33,934 nucleotides of DNA, taken from Brevibacterium picturae. Its GTDB lineage: Bacteria > Actinomycetota > Actinomycetes > Actinomycetales > Brevibacteriaceae. Every line of letters starts with the position of its first letter. Positions within the stretch are counted from its first letter, which is position 1. The stretch is taken from the NCBI RefSeq assembly GCF_030453725.1, contig NZ_JAKDJU010000015.1, positions 1 through 33,934 on the forward strand, given 5' to 3'. The translations under genes were made by a program, and so were the position numbers. The notes beneath the pieces are model-generated. The model had not been told where the DNA came from. It searched no databases and worked only from the letters and a program-made list of their open reading frames with translations. This document shows, in pieces, positions 23,110 through 30,366 of this stretch.

Positions 23110-24093
23110 ATGGCACTGACCGCTCAGGTCAAGGATGAGTTGGCACGGGTGACGATCACCCGCACTTCTGCTCGCAAAGCCGAAGTGTCTGCGATCTTCC
23201 GCTTCTCCTCCGCCCTCCACCTGGTCAACGGGTCGATCGTGCTCGAAGCCGAGCTCGACACCGCCCAGGCGGCCAAACGTCTGCGCAGCGAGATCAAGGA
23301 TCTCTACGGCCAGTGCGCCGATATCGTGGTCATCAACGCCGCCGGGATCCGCCGCTCCAACCGCTATCTCCTGAGAGTCACCCGCGACGGGGGAGCACTG
23401 GCGCGCCAGACCGGTCTCGTCGACAACCGGGGACGACCCGTGCGCGGGCTCCCCTCGGCGATCGTCAACGGATCCGTCGCCGATGCCGAAGCAGCCTGGC
23501 GCGGAGCATTCCTCGCCCACGGCTCACTGACCGAACCCGGTCGCTCGTCCGCCCTCGAAGTCACCTGTCCCGGGCCCGAAGCCGCTCTCGCCCTCGTCGG
23601 CGCCGCCAGGCGTCTGGGGCTGAGCGCGAAGGCCCGCGAGGTCCGCGGTGTCGATCGCGTCGTCATCCGCGATGGCGACGACATTGCGGCCCTGCTCACC
23701 CGCATGGGATCCCACAGCGCCGTCCTCGTCTGGGAGGAACGCCGAATGCGACGAGAGGTGCGTGCGACGGCGAACCGTCTGGCCAACTTCGACGACGCGA
23801 ACCTGCGGCGTTCCGCCCGAGCCGCAGTCGCTGCCGGAGCCAGAGTCGAACGCGCCCTCGAGATCCTCGGTGACGAAGTCCCCGAACACCTGCGTTACGC
23901 CGGCCAGCTGCGCGTGACACACAAACAGGCATCATTGGAGGAACTGGGCCAACTTGCCGATCCGCCGATGACCAAGGACGCCGTCGCCGGCAGGATCCGC
24001 CGCTTGCTGTCCACAGCAGACAAACATGCCGAAGATCTGGGAATTCCTGGAACAGAGTCCAGTCTCACCCCGGAAATGCTCGAAGATCGCTAA
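23110..24093 (+). CDS. whiA: WhiA transcriptional regulator
   Basis: WhiA is a DNA-binding protein found in nearly all Gram-positives. In Streptomyces it switches on sporulation septation with WhiB; in non-sporulating relatives it affects division and chromosome segregation. The 327-residue product has the N-terminal domain with a degenerate LAGLIDADG endonuclease fold (about 1-215: AEVSAIFRFSSALHLVNG, WRGAFLAHGSLTEPGRS) and a C-terminal helix-turn-helix (about 240-315: LRVTHKQASLEELGQLADPP, TKDAVAGRIRRLLSTADKHA). The ATG at 23110 has AGGAGG 7 nt upstream. It is the last gene of the rapZ operon, and its stop codon TAA forms half of the gap -10 box, so no terminator separates it from the glycolytic genes. 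Confidence 0.96.
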   Translation: MALTAQVKDELARVTITRTSARKAEVSAIFRFSSALHLVNGSIVLEAELDTAQAAKRLRSEIKDLYGQCADIVVINAAGIRRSNRYLLRVTRDGGALARQTGLVDNRGRPVRGLPSAIVNGSVADAEAAWRGAFLAHGSLTEPGRSSALEVTCPGPEAALALVGAARRLGLSAKAREVRGVDRVVIRDGDDIAALLTRMGSHSAVLVWEERRMRREVRATANRLANFDDANLRRSARAAVAAGARVERALEILGDEVPEHLRYAGQLRVTHKQASLEELGQLADPPMTKDAVAGRIRRLLSTADKHAEDLGIPGTESSLTPEMLEDR

Positions 24094-24096
24094 GAT
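24091..24096 (+). promoter_or_regulatory. -10 box for leaderless gap mRNA
   Basis: TAAGAT uses the whiA stop TAA (24091-24093) as its first half and ends 6 nt before ATG 24103. No ribosome binding site precedes the ATG. Confidence 0.6.
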
Positions 24097-24102
24097 CGAG
24101 GC

Positions 24103-25104
24103 ATGAGACAAATCGCTATCAACGGCTTCGGCCGTATCGGTCGTGCCCTGTACCGTCTGTCCCTCGATCCCTCGTCCGACTTCGAAGTCGTCGCCATCAA
24201 TGACCTCACCGATACCGAGACCCTGGCTCACCTGCTGACCTATGATTCCGTGTGGCCGCGGTTCGAACGCACCGTCGAGGCCGGCGAAGATTCGCTGACC
24301 GTCGATGGGAGAACCATCTCCGTGCTCAGTCAGGCGGACCCGTCGAAGATCGACTGGTCGTCACACAACGTCGAGCTCGTCGTCGAGTCCACCGGCAGGT
24401 TCACCCGACGTGACCAGGCCGAGGCCCACCTCGGCGGGTCCGTGCAGACGGTGGTGCTGTCGGCGCCGGGCAAAGACGTCGACGGAACCTTCGTCATGGG
24501 CGTCAACGAAGCCGACTTCGACCCGGCCCAGCACACAGTCGTCTCCAACGCCTCGTGCACGACGAACTGCATGGCCACCATCGTCAAGGCCGTCGACGAT
24601 GCGGTCGGCGTCGAATCCGGCCTGCTCAACACCGTTCACGCCTACACCGGCGATCAGATGCTCGTCGACGGGCCGCACCGCGATCTGCGACGTGCCCGTG
24701 CTGCGGCCGTCAACATCGTCCCGACCACGACCGGTGCCGCTCGCACCGTCGGCAGGGTGATGCCGCACCTGGCCGGCAAGCTCGACGGACTCGCGGTCCG
24801 CGTTCCCGTCCCCGCCGGGTCGATCATCGATTTCACCTTCACCCCGAAGCAGGCTGCCACGACCGACGAGGTCAACGAGATCCTGGCGAAGGCCGCCGAG
24901 TCCTCGCCGTATCTCGAATACAGCACGGCACCTCTGGTGTCGACCGACATCGTCGGAACCACCGCCTCGGCGATCGTGGACTCGCAGCTGACGATGACGC
25001 TCGGGAACCAGATCAAGGTCGTGGCCTGGTACGACAACGAATGGGGCTACACGAACCGCCTCAAGGACATGGTCAGCTACATCCTCGGCGAAAGGAACAA
25101 ATGA
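24103..25104 (+). CDS. gap: Glyceraldehyde-3-phosphate dehydrogenase, type I
   Basis: Converts glyceraldehyde 3-phosphate to 1,3-bisphosphoglycerate with reduction of NAD+. The NAD-binding GFGRIGR (8-14) and Asp34 at the end of strand 2 point to NAD over NADP. The catalytic Cys152 lies in SNASCTTNC, and the partner His in TVHAYTGDQ about 25 residues later. The C-terminal WYDNEWGYTNRLKDM is intact. The 333-residue length is standard. It heads the gap-pgk-tpiA-secG run, and its stop overlaps the pgk start in ATGA (25101-25104). Confidence 0.97.
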   Translation: MRQIAINGFGRIGRALYRLSLDPSSDFEVVAINDLTDTETLAHLLTYDSVWPRFERTVEAGEDSLTVDGRTISVLSQADPSKIDWSSHNVELVVESTGRFTRRDQAEAHLGGSVQTVVLSAPGKDVDGTFVMGVNEADFDPAQHTVVSNASCTTNCMATIVKAVDDAVGVESGLLNTVHAYTGDQMLVDGPHRDLRRARAAAVNIVPTTTGAARTVGRVMPHLAGKLDGLAVRVPVPAGSIIDFTFTPKQAATTDEVNEILAKAAESSPYLEYSTAPLVSTDIVGTTASAIVDSQLTMTLGNQIKVVAWYDNEWGYTNRLKDMVSYILGERNK

Positions 25105-26318
25105 GGACATACGACGACCCGCAGATCTTCGCCCACCGCACGGTCCTCGTCCGCAGTGATCTGAACGTGCCGATGGACGAAGGCACGATCACCGACCGTG
25201 GTCGCATCCTGGCCTCGGCCGGCACGATCAGGGCCCTCGCCGAGGCGGGGGCGCGGGTGATCGTCATGTCCCATCTGGGACGTCCCAAGGGCGCACCCGA
25301 TCCTCAGTTCTCGCTTCATCCGCTGGCTCCGGAACTCGCCGAGGCGATCGACCGGGACGTCGCATTCGCGGCCGACACCGTCGGTGATGAAGCGACGACC
25401 AAGGCGGCGGCACTCGGCGACGGCGAGGTCCTTCTGCTTGAGAACCTCCGCTTCAACCCCGGCGAGACATCGAAGGACGACGACGAACGACGGGCATTCG
25501 CCGCGCAGCTGGCTGAGCTGGCAGATGATTTCGTCTCCGACGGTTTCGGCGTCGTGCACCGCAAACAGGCCTCGGTGTATGACATCGCGGCCCTGCTGCC
25601 GCACTATGCCGGATCACTCGTCCAAACCGAGGTCGAGGTCAGCGATCGACTGCTGAACGCTCCGCAGGCCCCGTTCACGGTCGTCCTCGGCGGATCGAAG
25701 GTCTCCGACAAACTCGGCGTCATCGACAACCTCATCGACCGAGCGGATAATCTGCTCATCGGCGGCGGAATGGTCTTCACGTTCCTCGCCGCACTCGGCC
25801 ACGACATCGGCTCCAGCATGGTCGAGACAGACCGGATCGATGATGTCAGGGACTACCTCAAGCGAGCCGAGGACGGGGGAGCAGACGTCATTCTGCCCAC
25901 GGACATCGTGGTGGCAGCCTCCTTCGCCGCCGACGCCGAGAACTGGGTGCGCCCCATTGCGGAACTCGAATCGACACCGGCTGGAAGCGACGGTCTGGGT
26001 CTTGACATCGGCCCCGAATCGGCTGACGCCTACGCCGAGGTGATCTCGGCCTCGAACACCGTGTTCTGGAACGGGCCCATGGGCGTCTTCGAGTTCCCTG
26101 CATTCGCCGCCGGCACCAAGGCCGTCGCGGCCGCTCTGACCACCGGATCCGATAGTGAGACAAAGCGTCTGACGGTCGTCGGCGGAGGTGACTCGGCTGC
26201 GGCCGTGCGCACGCTCGGTTTCGCCGATGACGAATTCGGCCACATCTCCACAGGCGGTGGCGCCAGCCTCGAATACCTCGAAGGCAAGACCCTGCCCGGA
26301 CTCGAAGCCCTCGCGTGA
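25101..26318 (+). CDS. pgk: Phosphoglycerate kinase
   Basis: Transfers phosphate from 1,3-bisphosphoglycerate to ADP, or the reverse in gluconeogenesis. Product of 405 residues from ATG 25101. The substrate-binding N-domain shows VRSDLNVPMDEGTITD and VIVMSHLGRPKG; the central part has ENLRFNPGE and the hinge region VLGGSKVSDKLGVIDNL; the nucleotide domain ends in VVGGGDSAAAVRTLG and STGGGASLEYLEGKTLPGLE. AAAGGA sits 4 nt before the start inside gap, and the 4-nt ATGA overlap implies coupled translation. A longer frame opening at 24555 lies within gap and is not used. The stop overlaps a possible GTG for tpiA. Confidence 0.97.
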   Translation: MRTYDDPQIFAHRTVLVRSDLNVPMDEGTITDRGRILASAGTIRALAEAGARVIVMSHLGRPKGAPDPQFSLHPLAPELAEAIDRDVAFAADTVGDEATTKAAALGDGEVLLLENLRFNPGETSKDDDERRAFAAQLAELADDFVSDGFGVVHRKQASVYDIAALLPHYAGSLVQTEVEVSDRLLNAPQAPFTVVLGGSKVSDKLGVIDNLIDRADNLLIGGGMVFTFLAALGHDIGSSMVETDRIDDVRDYLKRAEDGGADVILPTDIVVAASFAADAENWVRPIAELESTPAGSDGLGLDIGPESADAYAEVISASNTVFWNGPMGVFEFPAFAAGTKAVAAALTTGSDSETKRLTVVGGGDSAAAVRTLGFADDEFGHISTGGGASLEYLEGKTLPGLEALA

Positions 26319-26332
26319 GAAAGAAGACGACA

Positions 26333-27118
26333 ATGAGCGACCGCACCCTGCTGCTGGCCGGCAACTGGAAGATGAACCACGATCATCTCGAAGCGATCTC
26401 GAGCGTCCAGAAACTGGCCTGGGCACTCGAAGACGCCAAACTCGACGAGACGCAATGCGATGTCGTCGTCATTCCTCCCTTCACCGATATCCGCTCCGTG
26501 CAGACCCTCATCCAGGGCGACAAGCTGTGGCTGACCTACGGTGCGCAGGACGTTTCGCAGCACGGTCCCGGGGCACATACCGGAGAGATCGCCGCATCGT
26601 TCCTGGCTCGCCTCGGCTGCACATATGTCGTCGTCGGACACAGCGAACGGCGTGCGAACAATCACGAGACCAACGACATCGTCGCGGCCAAGGTCAAGGC
26701 GGCGCTGGCACAGGAGATCACCCCCATCCTGTGCATCGGAGAGTCGTTGGAGCAGCGCCAGGAGAAGACCCACGTGGACTTCACCCTCACACAACTCGAA
26801 GAGTCATTGGCCGATCTCGACTCCGCCGCTCTCGAAGGGCTCGTCATCGCGTACGAACCCGTATGGGCGATCGGCACGGGGGAGACAGCGACGGCAGAGG
26901 ACGCGGCCGAAATGGCAGCCGCTATCCGGGCACGACTGGCCGAGCGCTACAGCGCCTCGCTGGCCGCGAGCACTCGAATCCTCTACGGCGGTTCAGTCAA
27001 GACCGACAACGTCGCGCAGGTTCTGGCCTCCGATGACGTCGACGGTGCACTCGTCGGGGGAGCCAGCCTCAACGGGCCCGACTTCGCCGCTTTGTGCAAG
27101 GCCGCAGTGGCAAAGTAG
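26333..27118 (+). CDS. tpiA: Triosephosphate isomerase
   Basis: Interconverts dihydroxyacetone phosphate and glyceraldehyde 3-phosphate. The 261-residue product has all catalytic residues: Lys13 in AGNWKMN, His103 in VVGHSERR and Glu175 in AYEPVWAIGTG, with the flexible loop 6 just after. The phosphate-binding LYGGSVKTDN and GALVGGASL are present. ATG 26333 gives the usual N-terminus; GTG 26315, overlapping the pgk stop as GTGA, would add six basic residues (MRKKTT) and cannot be excluded in a genome that uses 4-nt overlaps often. secG begins 43 nt downstream without a terminator. Confidence 0.97.
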   Translation: MSDRTLLLAGNWKMNHDHLEAISSVQKLAWALEDAKLDETQCDVVVIPPFTDIRSVQTLIQGDKLWLTYGAQDVSQHGPGAHTGEIAASFLARLGCTYVVVGHSERRANNHETNDIVAAKVKAALAQEITPILCIGESLEQRQEKTHVDFTLTQLEESLADLDSAALEGLVIAYEPVWAIGTGETATAEDAAEMAAAIRARLAERYSASLAASTRILYGGSVKTDNVAQVLASDDVDGALVGGASLNGPDFAALCKAAVAK

Positions 27119-27161
27119 ACTGACCAACACATCCTCTGACGAAATATAGGTAGTACTCGAC

Positions 27162-27407
27162 GTGGAAATCCTCAACATCATACTCATCGCGTTGCTCGTT
27201 CTCACGAGCATCTTCCTGATTCTCCTCATCCTCATGCACAAGGGCAAGGGTGGAGGCATGTCGGACATGTTCGGTGGCGGCATGTCCTCATCGCTGGGAT
27301 CGTCGGGCGTGGCTGAGCGCAACCTCAACCGATTCACGACTCTGACGGCGATCGTCTGGGGCGCGTGCATCATCCTGCTGGGTCTCATCACTCGCTTCAA
27401 CGCCTGA
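27162..27407 (+). CDS. secG: Preprotein translocase subunit SecG
   Basis: Small auxiliary subunit of the SecYEG channel in the cytoplasmic membrane. The 81-residue product has two membrane helices (about 3-23 ILNIILIALLVLTSIFLILL and 58-78 TLTAIVWGACIILLGLITRF) joined by a Gly/Ser/Met loop (GKGGGMSDMFGGGMSSSLGS) that is the family signature. GTG 27162 follows AGGTAG (27148-27153). No clean leaderless -10 spacing is found, so it is probably read through from tpiA. Its place after tpiA is conserved in many actinobacteria. Confidence 0.94.
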   Translation: MEILNIILIALLVLTSIFLILLILMHKGKGGGMSDMFGGGMSSSLGSSGVAERNLNRFTTLTAIVWGACIILLGLITRFNA

Positions 27408-27426
27408 GAGGTGAACCGGCGTCCGG

Positions 27427-27486
27427 CTGTGCGGTAGACGTCTGAGCCGCGCAGTCGACGTCCGAGTTGCGCAGTCAATGCCCGGG
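27427..27486. repeat. Three degenerate 20-bp tandem units after secG
   Basis: Units 27427-27446, 27447-27466 and 27467-27486 share a frame like YYGYGCRGTMRAYGYCYGRG. Unit 2 matches unit 1 at 15 of 20 positions and unit 3 at 14 of 20. GTGAACCGG (27411-27419) sits between the secG stop and the units. No coding frame explains them. Confidence 0.55.
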
Positions 27487-27553
27487 AGCGAGGGCCGGGC
27501 CTGTTCGGGCAGCGCCTCAGCCCACCGAACGTCTGTTTCGTGATCCACGTGCG

Positions 27554-27595
27554 ACGATGAAGGACCCTGACCGATCGGTCAGGGTCCTTCATCGT
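27554..27595. terminator. 42-bp perfect palindrome between secG and pgi
   Basis: The 42 bases form a perfect, essentially loopless palindrome (21-bp half-sites; 5' half begins ACGATGAAGGACCC, centre CCGATCGG). As RNA it folds into one long stem with a minimal loop, suited to end transcription from both convergent genes. A second small stem, GCAGAA/TTCTGC (27616-27631), lies 9 nt beyond the pgi stop. Confidence 0.85.
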
Positions 27596-27640
27596 GCGCA
27601 GAGGCGTTGCTGCGCGCAGAAGCGTTTCTGCCGGGAGAGA

Positions 27641-29266
27641 TCAGTCGACTCCGTAGTGGTGTCGAGGTTCCACAGCAGCGATCGCCCGGCGCAGCTGCTC
27701 GAGGCCCCGCGAACGCTCGAGGAGGTGAACCCTGAGCACGGGGCGTTCCTTCTCTTCCAGTGCTGCGGCATCGCCGAGGGCCTGGGCGCGCTGCAGTTCG
27801 GTGAAGCCATAGCTCCGCCCCGGAACCAGCAGATCCGTCCGGGGCTCGGCTGTGATCTGCAGGAACACCCCGTTCGGGTGTCCTCCCTTATGGTATTGAC
27901 CCGTCGAATGCAGATAGCGGGGTCCGAATCCGAATGTGGCCTGCACACCCGAATGCTGTGAGACCAATGCTCGGAGATCCTGGGCATCGGCGTCGGCGAT
28001 GCGGTCGAGGAACGCCTGCACCCCGACGTATCCGTACTCGTCGACCTGTGCGAAGAGCTCTCCGACGGCACTGACGAGATCGGTGGTCTCTTCGACGTCA
28101 CCGAAGACTTCGATCTGCTCCTCGCGGAACGCGGGCTGTGCCAGGGCTGCGGAGGAGTAATGTGACAGGGACTGCCTGGCATGTTCTTTCGCCGACTCCA
28201 CATCTGGCTGGTCGAAGGGGTCGACGCCGATGCTGTATCCGGCGATCGCTGTGGCGAACTCCCAGAACACGAACAATTCGCCGAGGCCGCCGTCGAGTTC
28301 GGAGTCGAACCCGGACGGTGCCTCGACAGCGGTCACGGGCCCCAGCGTGCATAGCATGGCATCGGCTCGGGCATCGAAGAAGCCGACGTCATCGGCACCG
28401 TCGACGACGACCGGCAGAATCCCCTGACCGTCCTTGCCCAGGGACTCGGCCACGAGCTGTTCGACCCAGTTGCTCAATCCCGACAACGCCGGGGCGGTCT
28501 CCGCGAGCACGAGCTTCTCGGTTGCCCGGGCGTGCCCGATGCCCAACCAGGTCCCGAACTGCAGAGCTGGGTTGTTCGGCGCGTCGGTGCCGAAACCGTC
28601 GACGGCTGTTGCCGCCGACGCCGCGATCTCCCGAACGTCGACGCCGGCCAGACCGGCCGGGACGAGGCCGAACGCGGACAGCGCACTGTAGCGTCCGCCG
28701 ACCGACTCATCGGCGTGGAAGGTCGCCAGGAAACCCTGATCGGCAGCCAAGACGTCGAGCTCGGTTCCCGGATCGGTGATCGCAATCAGCCGCGACGCAG
28801 GATCGATGCCGACCGATTCGAAGGCGTCGGAGAATGCTCGGCGAATCGCATCGGTCTCGATCGTCGTCCCCGACTTGGACGCAACGATGAGCACCGTGTG
28901 CGACAGATCGGTCCCGATCGCCTCGGCGACCTGATTGGGGTCCGTGGAGTCCACAACCTCGAGTCTGACCCCGGCCGCTTGGGCCATGACCTCCGGGGCG
29001 AGGGACGAACCGCCCATCCCGGTCAGACTGATCGAGCGCAGCCCCTGCGCGTCCAGTCGGGAGCGCAGGGATTCGATCTCATCGATGAGGTCGGTGCTTC
29101 GCTGGGGCAGGTCCACCCAACCCATGCGGGGCACCGGCTGCTGTCCATCTGGTGTGAACAGCGATGCATCCTTCGCTGCCAGGCGGGAGGCAACGCGCGA
29201 GTCCAGGAGGCGAGCCACCTCGGCGTCGTAGTCCTCGGCGACCGGAACGCTGTGTCGCAGCCTCAT
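27641..29266 (-). CDS. pgi: Glucose-6-phosphate isomerase
   Basis: Interconverts glucose 6-phosphate and fructose 6-phosphate. Product of 541 residues with two SIS-type sugar-isomerase domains: GMGGSSLAPEV (83-93) and VASKSGTTIET (128-138) bind the phosphate; VGGRYSALSAFGLVP and ESLGKDGQGILPVVV follow in the expected order. This is the divergent form found in actinobacterial pentose-phosphate clusters, not the longer enterobacterial enzyme. The ATG at 29266 overlaps the tal stop in ATGA (29263-29266), so it is the third gene of the tkt-tal-pgi operon. It converges on secG. In many relatives zwf and opcA follow pgi; here the operon ends. Confidence 0.92.
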   Translation of the reverse strand: MRLRHSVPVAEDYDAEVARLLDSRVASRLAAKDASLFTPDGQQPVPRMGWVDLPQRSTDLIDEIESLRSRLDAQGLRSISLTGMGGSSLAPEVMAQAAGVRLEVVDSTDPNQVAEAIGTDLSHTVLIVASKSGTTIETDAIRRAFSDAFESVGIDPASRLIAITDPGTELDVLAADQGFLATFHADESVGGRYSALSAFGLVPAGLAGVDVREIAASAATAVDGFGTDAPNNPALQFGTWLGIGHARATEKLVLAETAPALSGLSNWVEQLVAESLGKDGQGILPVVVDGADDVGFFDARADAMLCTLGPVTAVEAPSGFDSELDGGLGELFVFWEFATAIAGYSIGVDPFDQPDVESAKEHARQSLSHYSSAALAQPAFREEQIEVFGDVEETTDLVSAVGELFAQVDEYGYVGVQAFLDRIADADAQDLRALVSQHSGVQATFGFGPRYLHSTGQYHKGGHPNGVFLQITAEPRTDLLVPGRSYGFTELQRAQALGDAAALEEKERPVLRVHLLERSRGLEQLRRAIAAVEPRHHYGVD

Positions 29267-30366
29267 GAGTGGTCCAATGCAGTGCGAATCGTGTCCTGGA
29301 GCTCTGCCCAGCTGACGTCGAACTTCTCGAGTCCTTGAGTCTCGAGCACGGTCATCACCTCCGCATAGTCGATTCCGAGCCGTGCCAGTCGGTCGAAGAC
29401 CTCGTCGGCGGCTCGGTAGTTCTCCGGCGAGATCTCGGCAGTGACTTCACCGTGGTCGGCGAAGGCCTGCATCGTGGGTTCGGGCATCGTGTTCACGGTG
29501 TTCGGAGCAACGAGCCCCGAGACGTACATCGTGTCCGGGTAGTCGGGATTCTTCACTCCGGTCGAGGCCCACAGCAGCCGCTGTGGCTTGGCACCTGCGA
29601 GCTCGAGGACCCGGAAGCGCTCGGAGGTGAACAGCTGCGAGTGGATCTCATGGGCCAGCACGCAGTTCGCGATGCCCGCCCGGCCCTTGAGCTCGGCCGC
29701 GGCCGGGTCATCGAGACCGTCCAGCCGTGCGTCGATCTCCGCGTCCACGCGAGAGACGAAGATCGAGGCCACCGACTTGATCTGGTTGAGATCGTGTCCC
29801 GCTGCTCGTGCCTTCTCCAGACCCTGGAGGAACGCTTCGACGACGTGACGGTAGCGGGTCAGTGAGAACACCAGGGTGACGTTGACGCTGATGCCTGCCG
29901 CGATGGTGTCGGAGATCGCGCGCAGTCCGGCTTCGGTCGCTGGGATCTTGATCATCGCATTGGGTTCGCCGACGCGCTCCCACAATGCCTTGGCCGCCGC
30001 AACAGTGCCTTTAGCATCGTGGGCCAGCGGGGGAGCGACCTCGATCGACACACGCCCGTCTTCACCGTCGGTGGCGTCGTAGACGGGACGGAAGAGCCTG
30101 GCCGCCGCGGCGACATCCGACGTGGTCAGGGACTCGATCGCTTCATCGGCGGAGGCCTTGTCGGCTCCGAGTTCGGCGACGGCGGAGTCATAGCTGTCGG
30201 ACCCGGCGATGGCGTTGGCGAAGATCGTCGGGTTCGTCGTCACTCCGGTGACGTTCGAGTCCTCGATGAGCCGTGCCAGGTCACCGGATTCGAGCCGGGT
30301 CCGTGACAGGTCATCGAGCCAGATGGAGACTCCGTGCTCGCTCAGGTTTGTCAGATTGCTGCTCAT
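29263..30366 (-). CDS. tal: Transaldolase
   Basis: Transfers dihydroxyacetone units between sugar phosphates in the non-oxidative pentose phosphate pathway. The 367-residue length is that of the actinobacterial class, longer than the 316-residue enterobacterial type. The Schiff-base lysine is Lys140 in AMIKIPATEAGL. Other family marks are SIWLDDLSRTRL, GVTTNPTIFANAI, SVNVTLVFSLTRY, SVASIFVSRVDAEID and RLLWASTGVKNPDYPDTMYV. It starts at ATG 30366, overlapping the tkt stop by 4 nt, and ends inside the pgi start in the same way, so the three genes are probably translationally coupled. Confidence 0.96.
   Translation of the reverse strand: MSSNLTNLSEHGVSIWLDDLSRTRLESGDLARLIEDSNVTGVTTNPTIFANAIAGSDSYDSAVAELGADKASADEAIESLTTSDVAAAARLFRPVYDATDGEDGRVSIEVAPPLAHDAKGTVAAAKALWERVGEPNAMIKIPATEAGLRAISDTIAAGISVNVTLVFSLTRYRHVVEAFLQGLEKARAAGHDLNQIKSVASIFVSRVDAEIDARLDGLDDPAAAELKGRAGIANCVLAHEIHSQLFTSERFRVLELAGAKPQRLLWASTGVKNPDYPDTMYVSGLVAPNTVNTMPEPTMQAFADHGEVTAEISPENYRAADEVFDRLARLGIDYAEVMTVLETQGLEKFDVSWAELQDTIRTALDHS

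Noticed and set aside
24555..25100. Long upstream extension of the pgk frame
   Set aside because: It lies wholly within gap in another frame; Pgk begins at MRTYDDPQIF with an AAAGGA just before ATG 25101.
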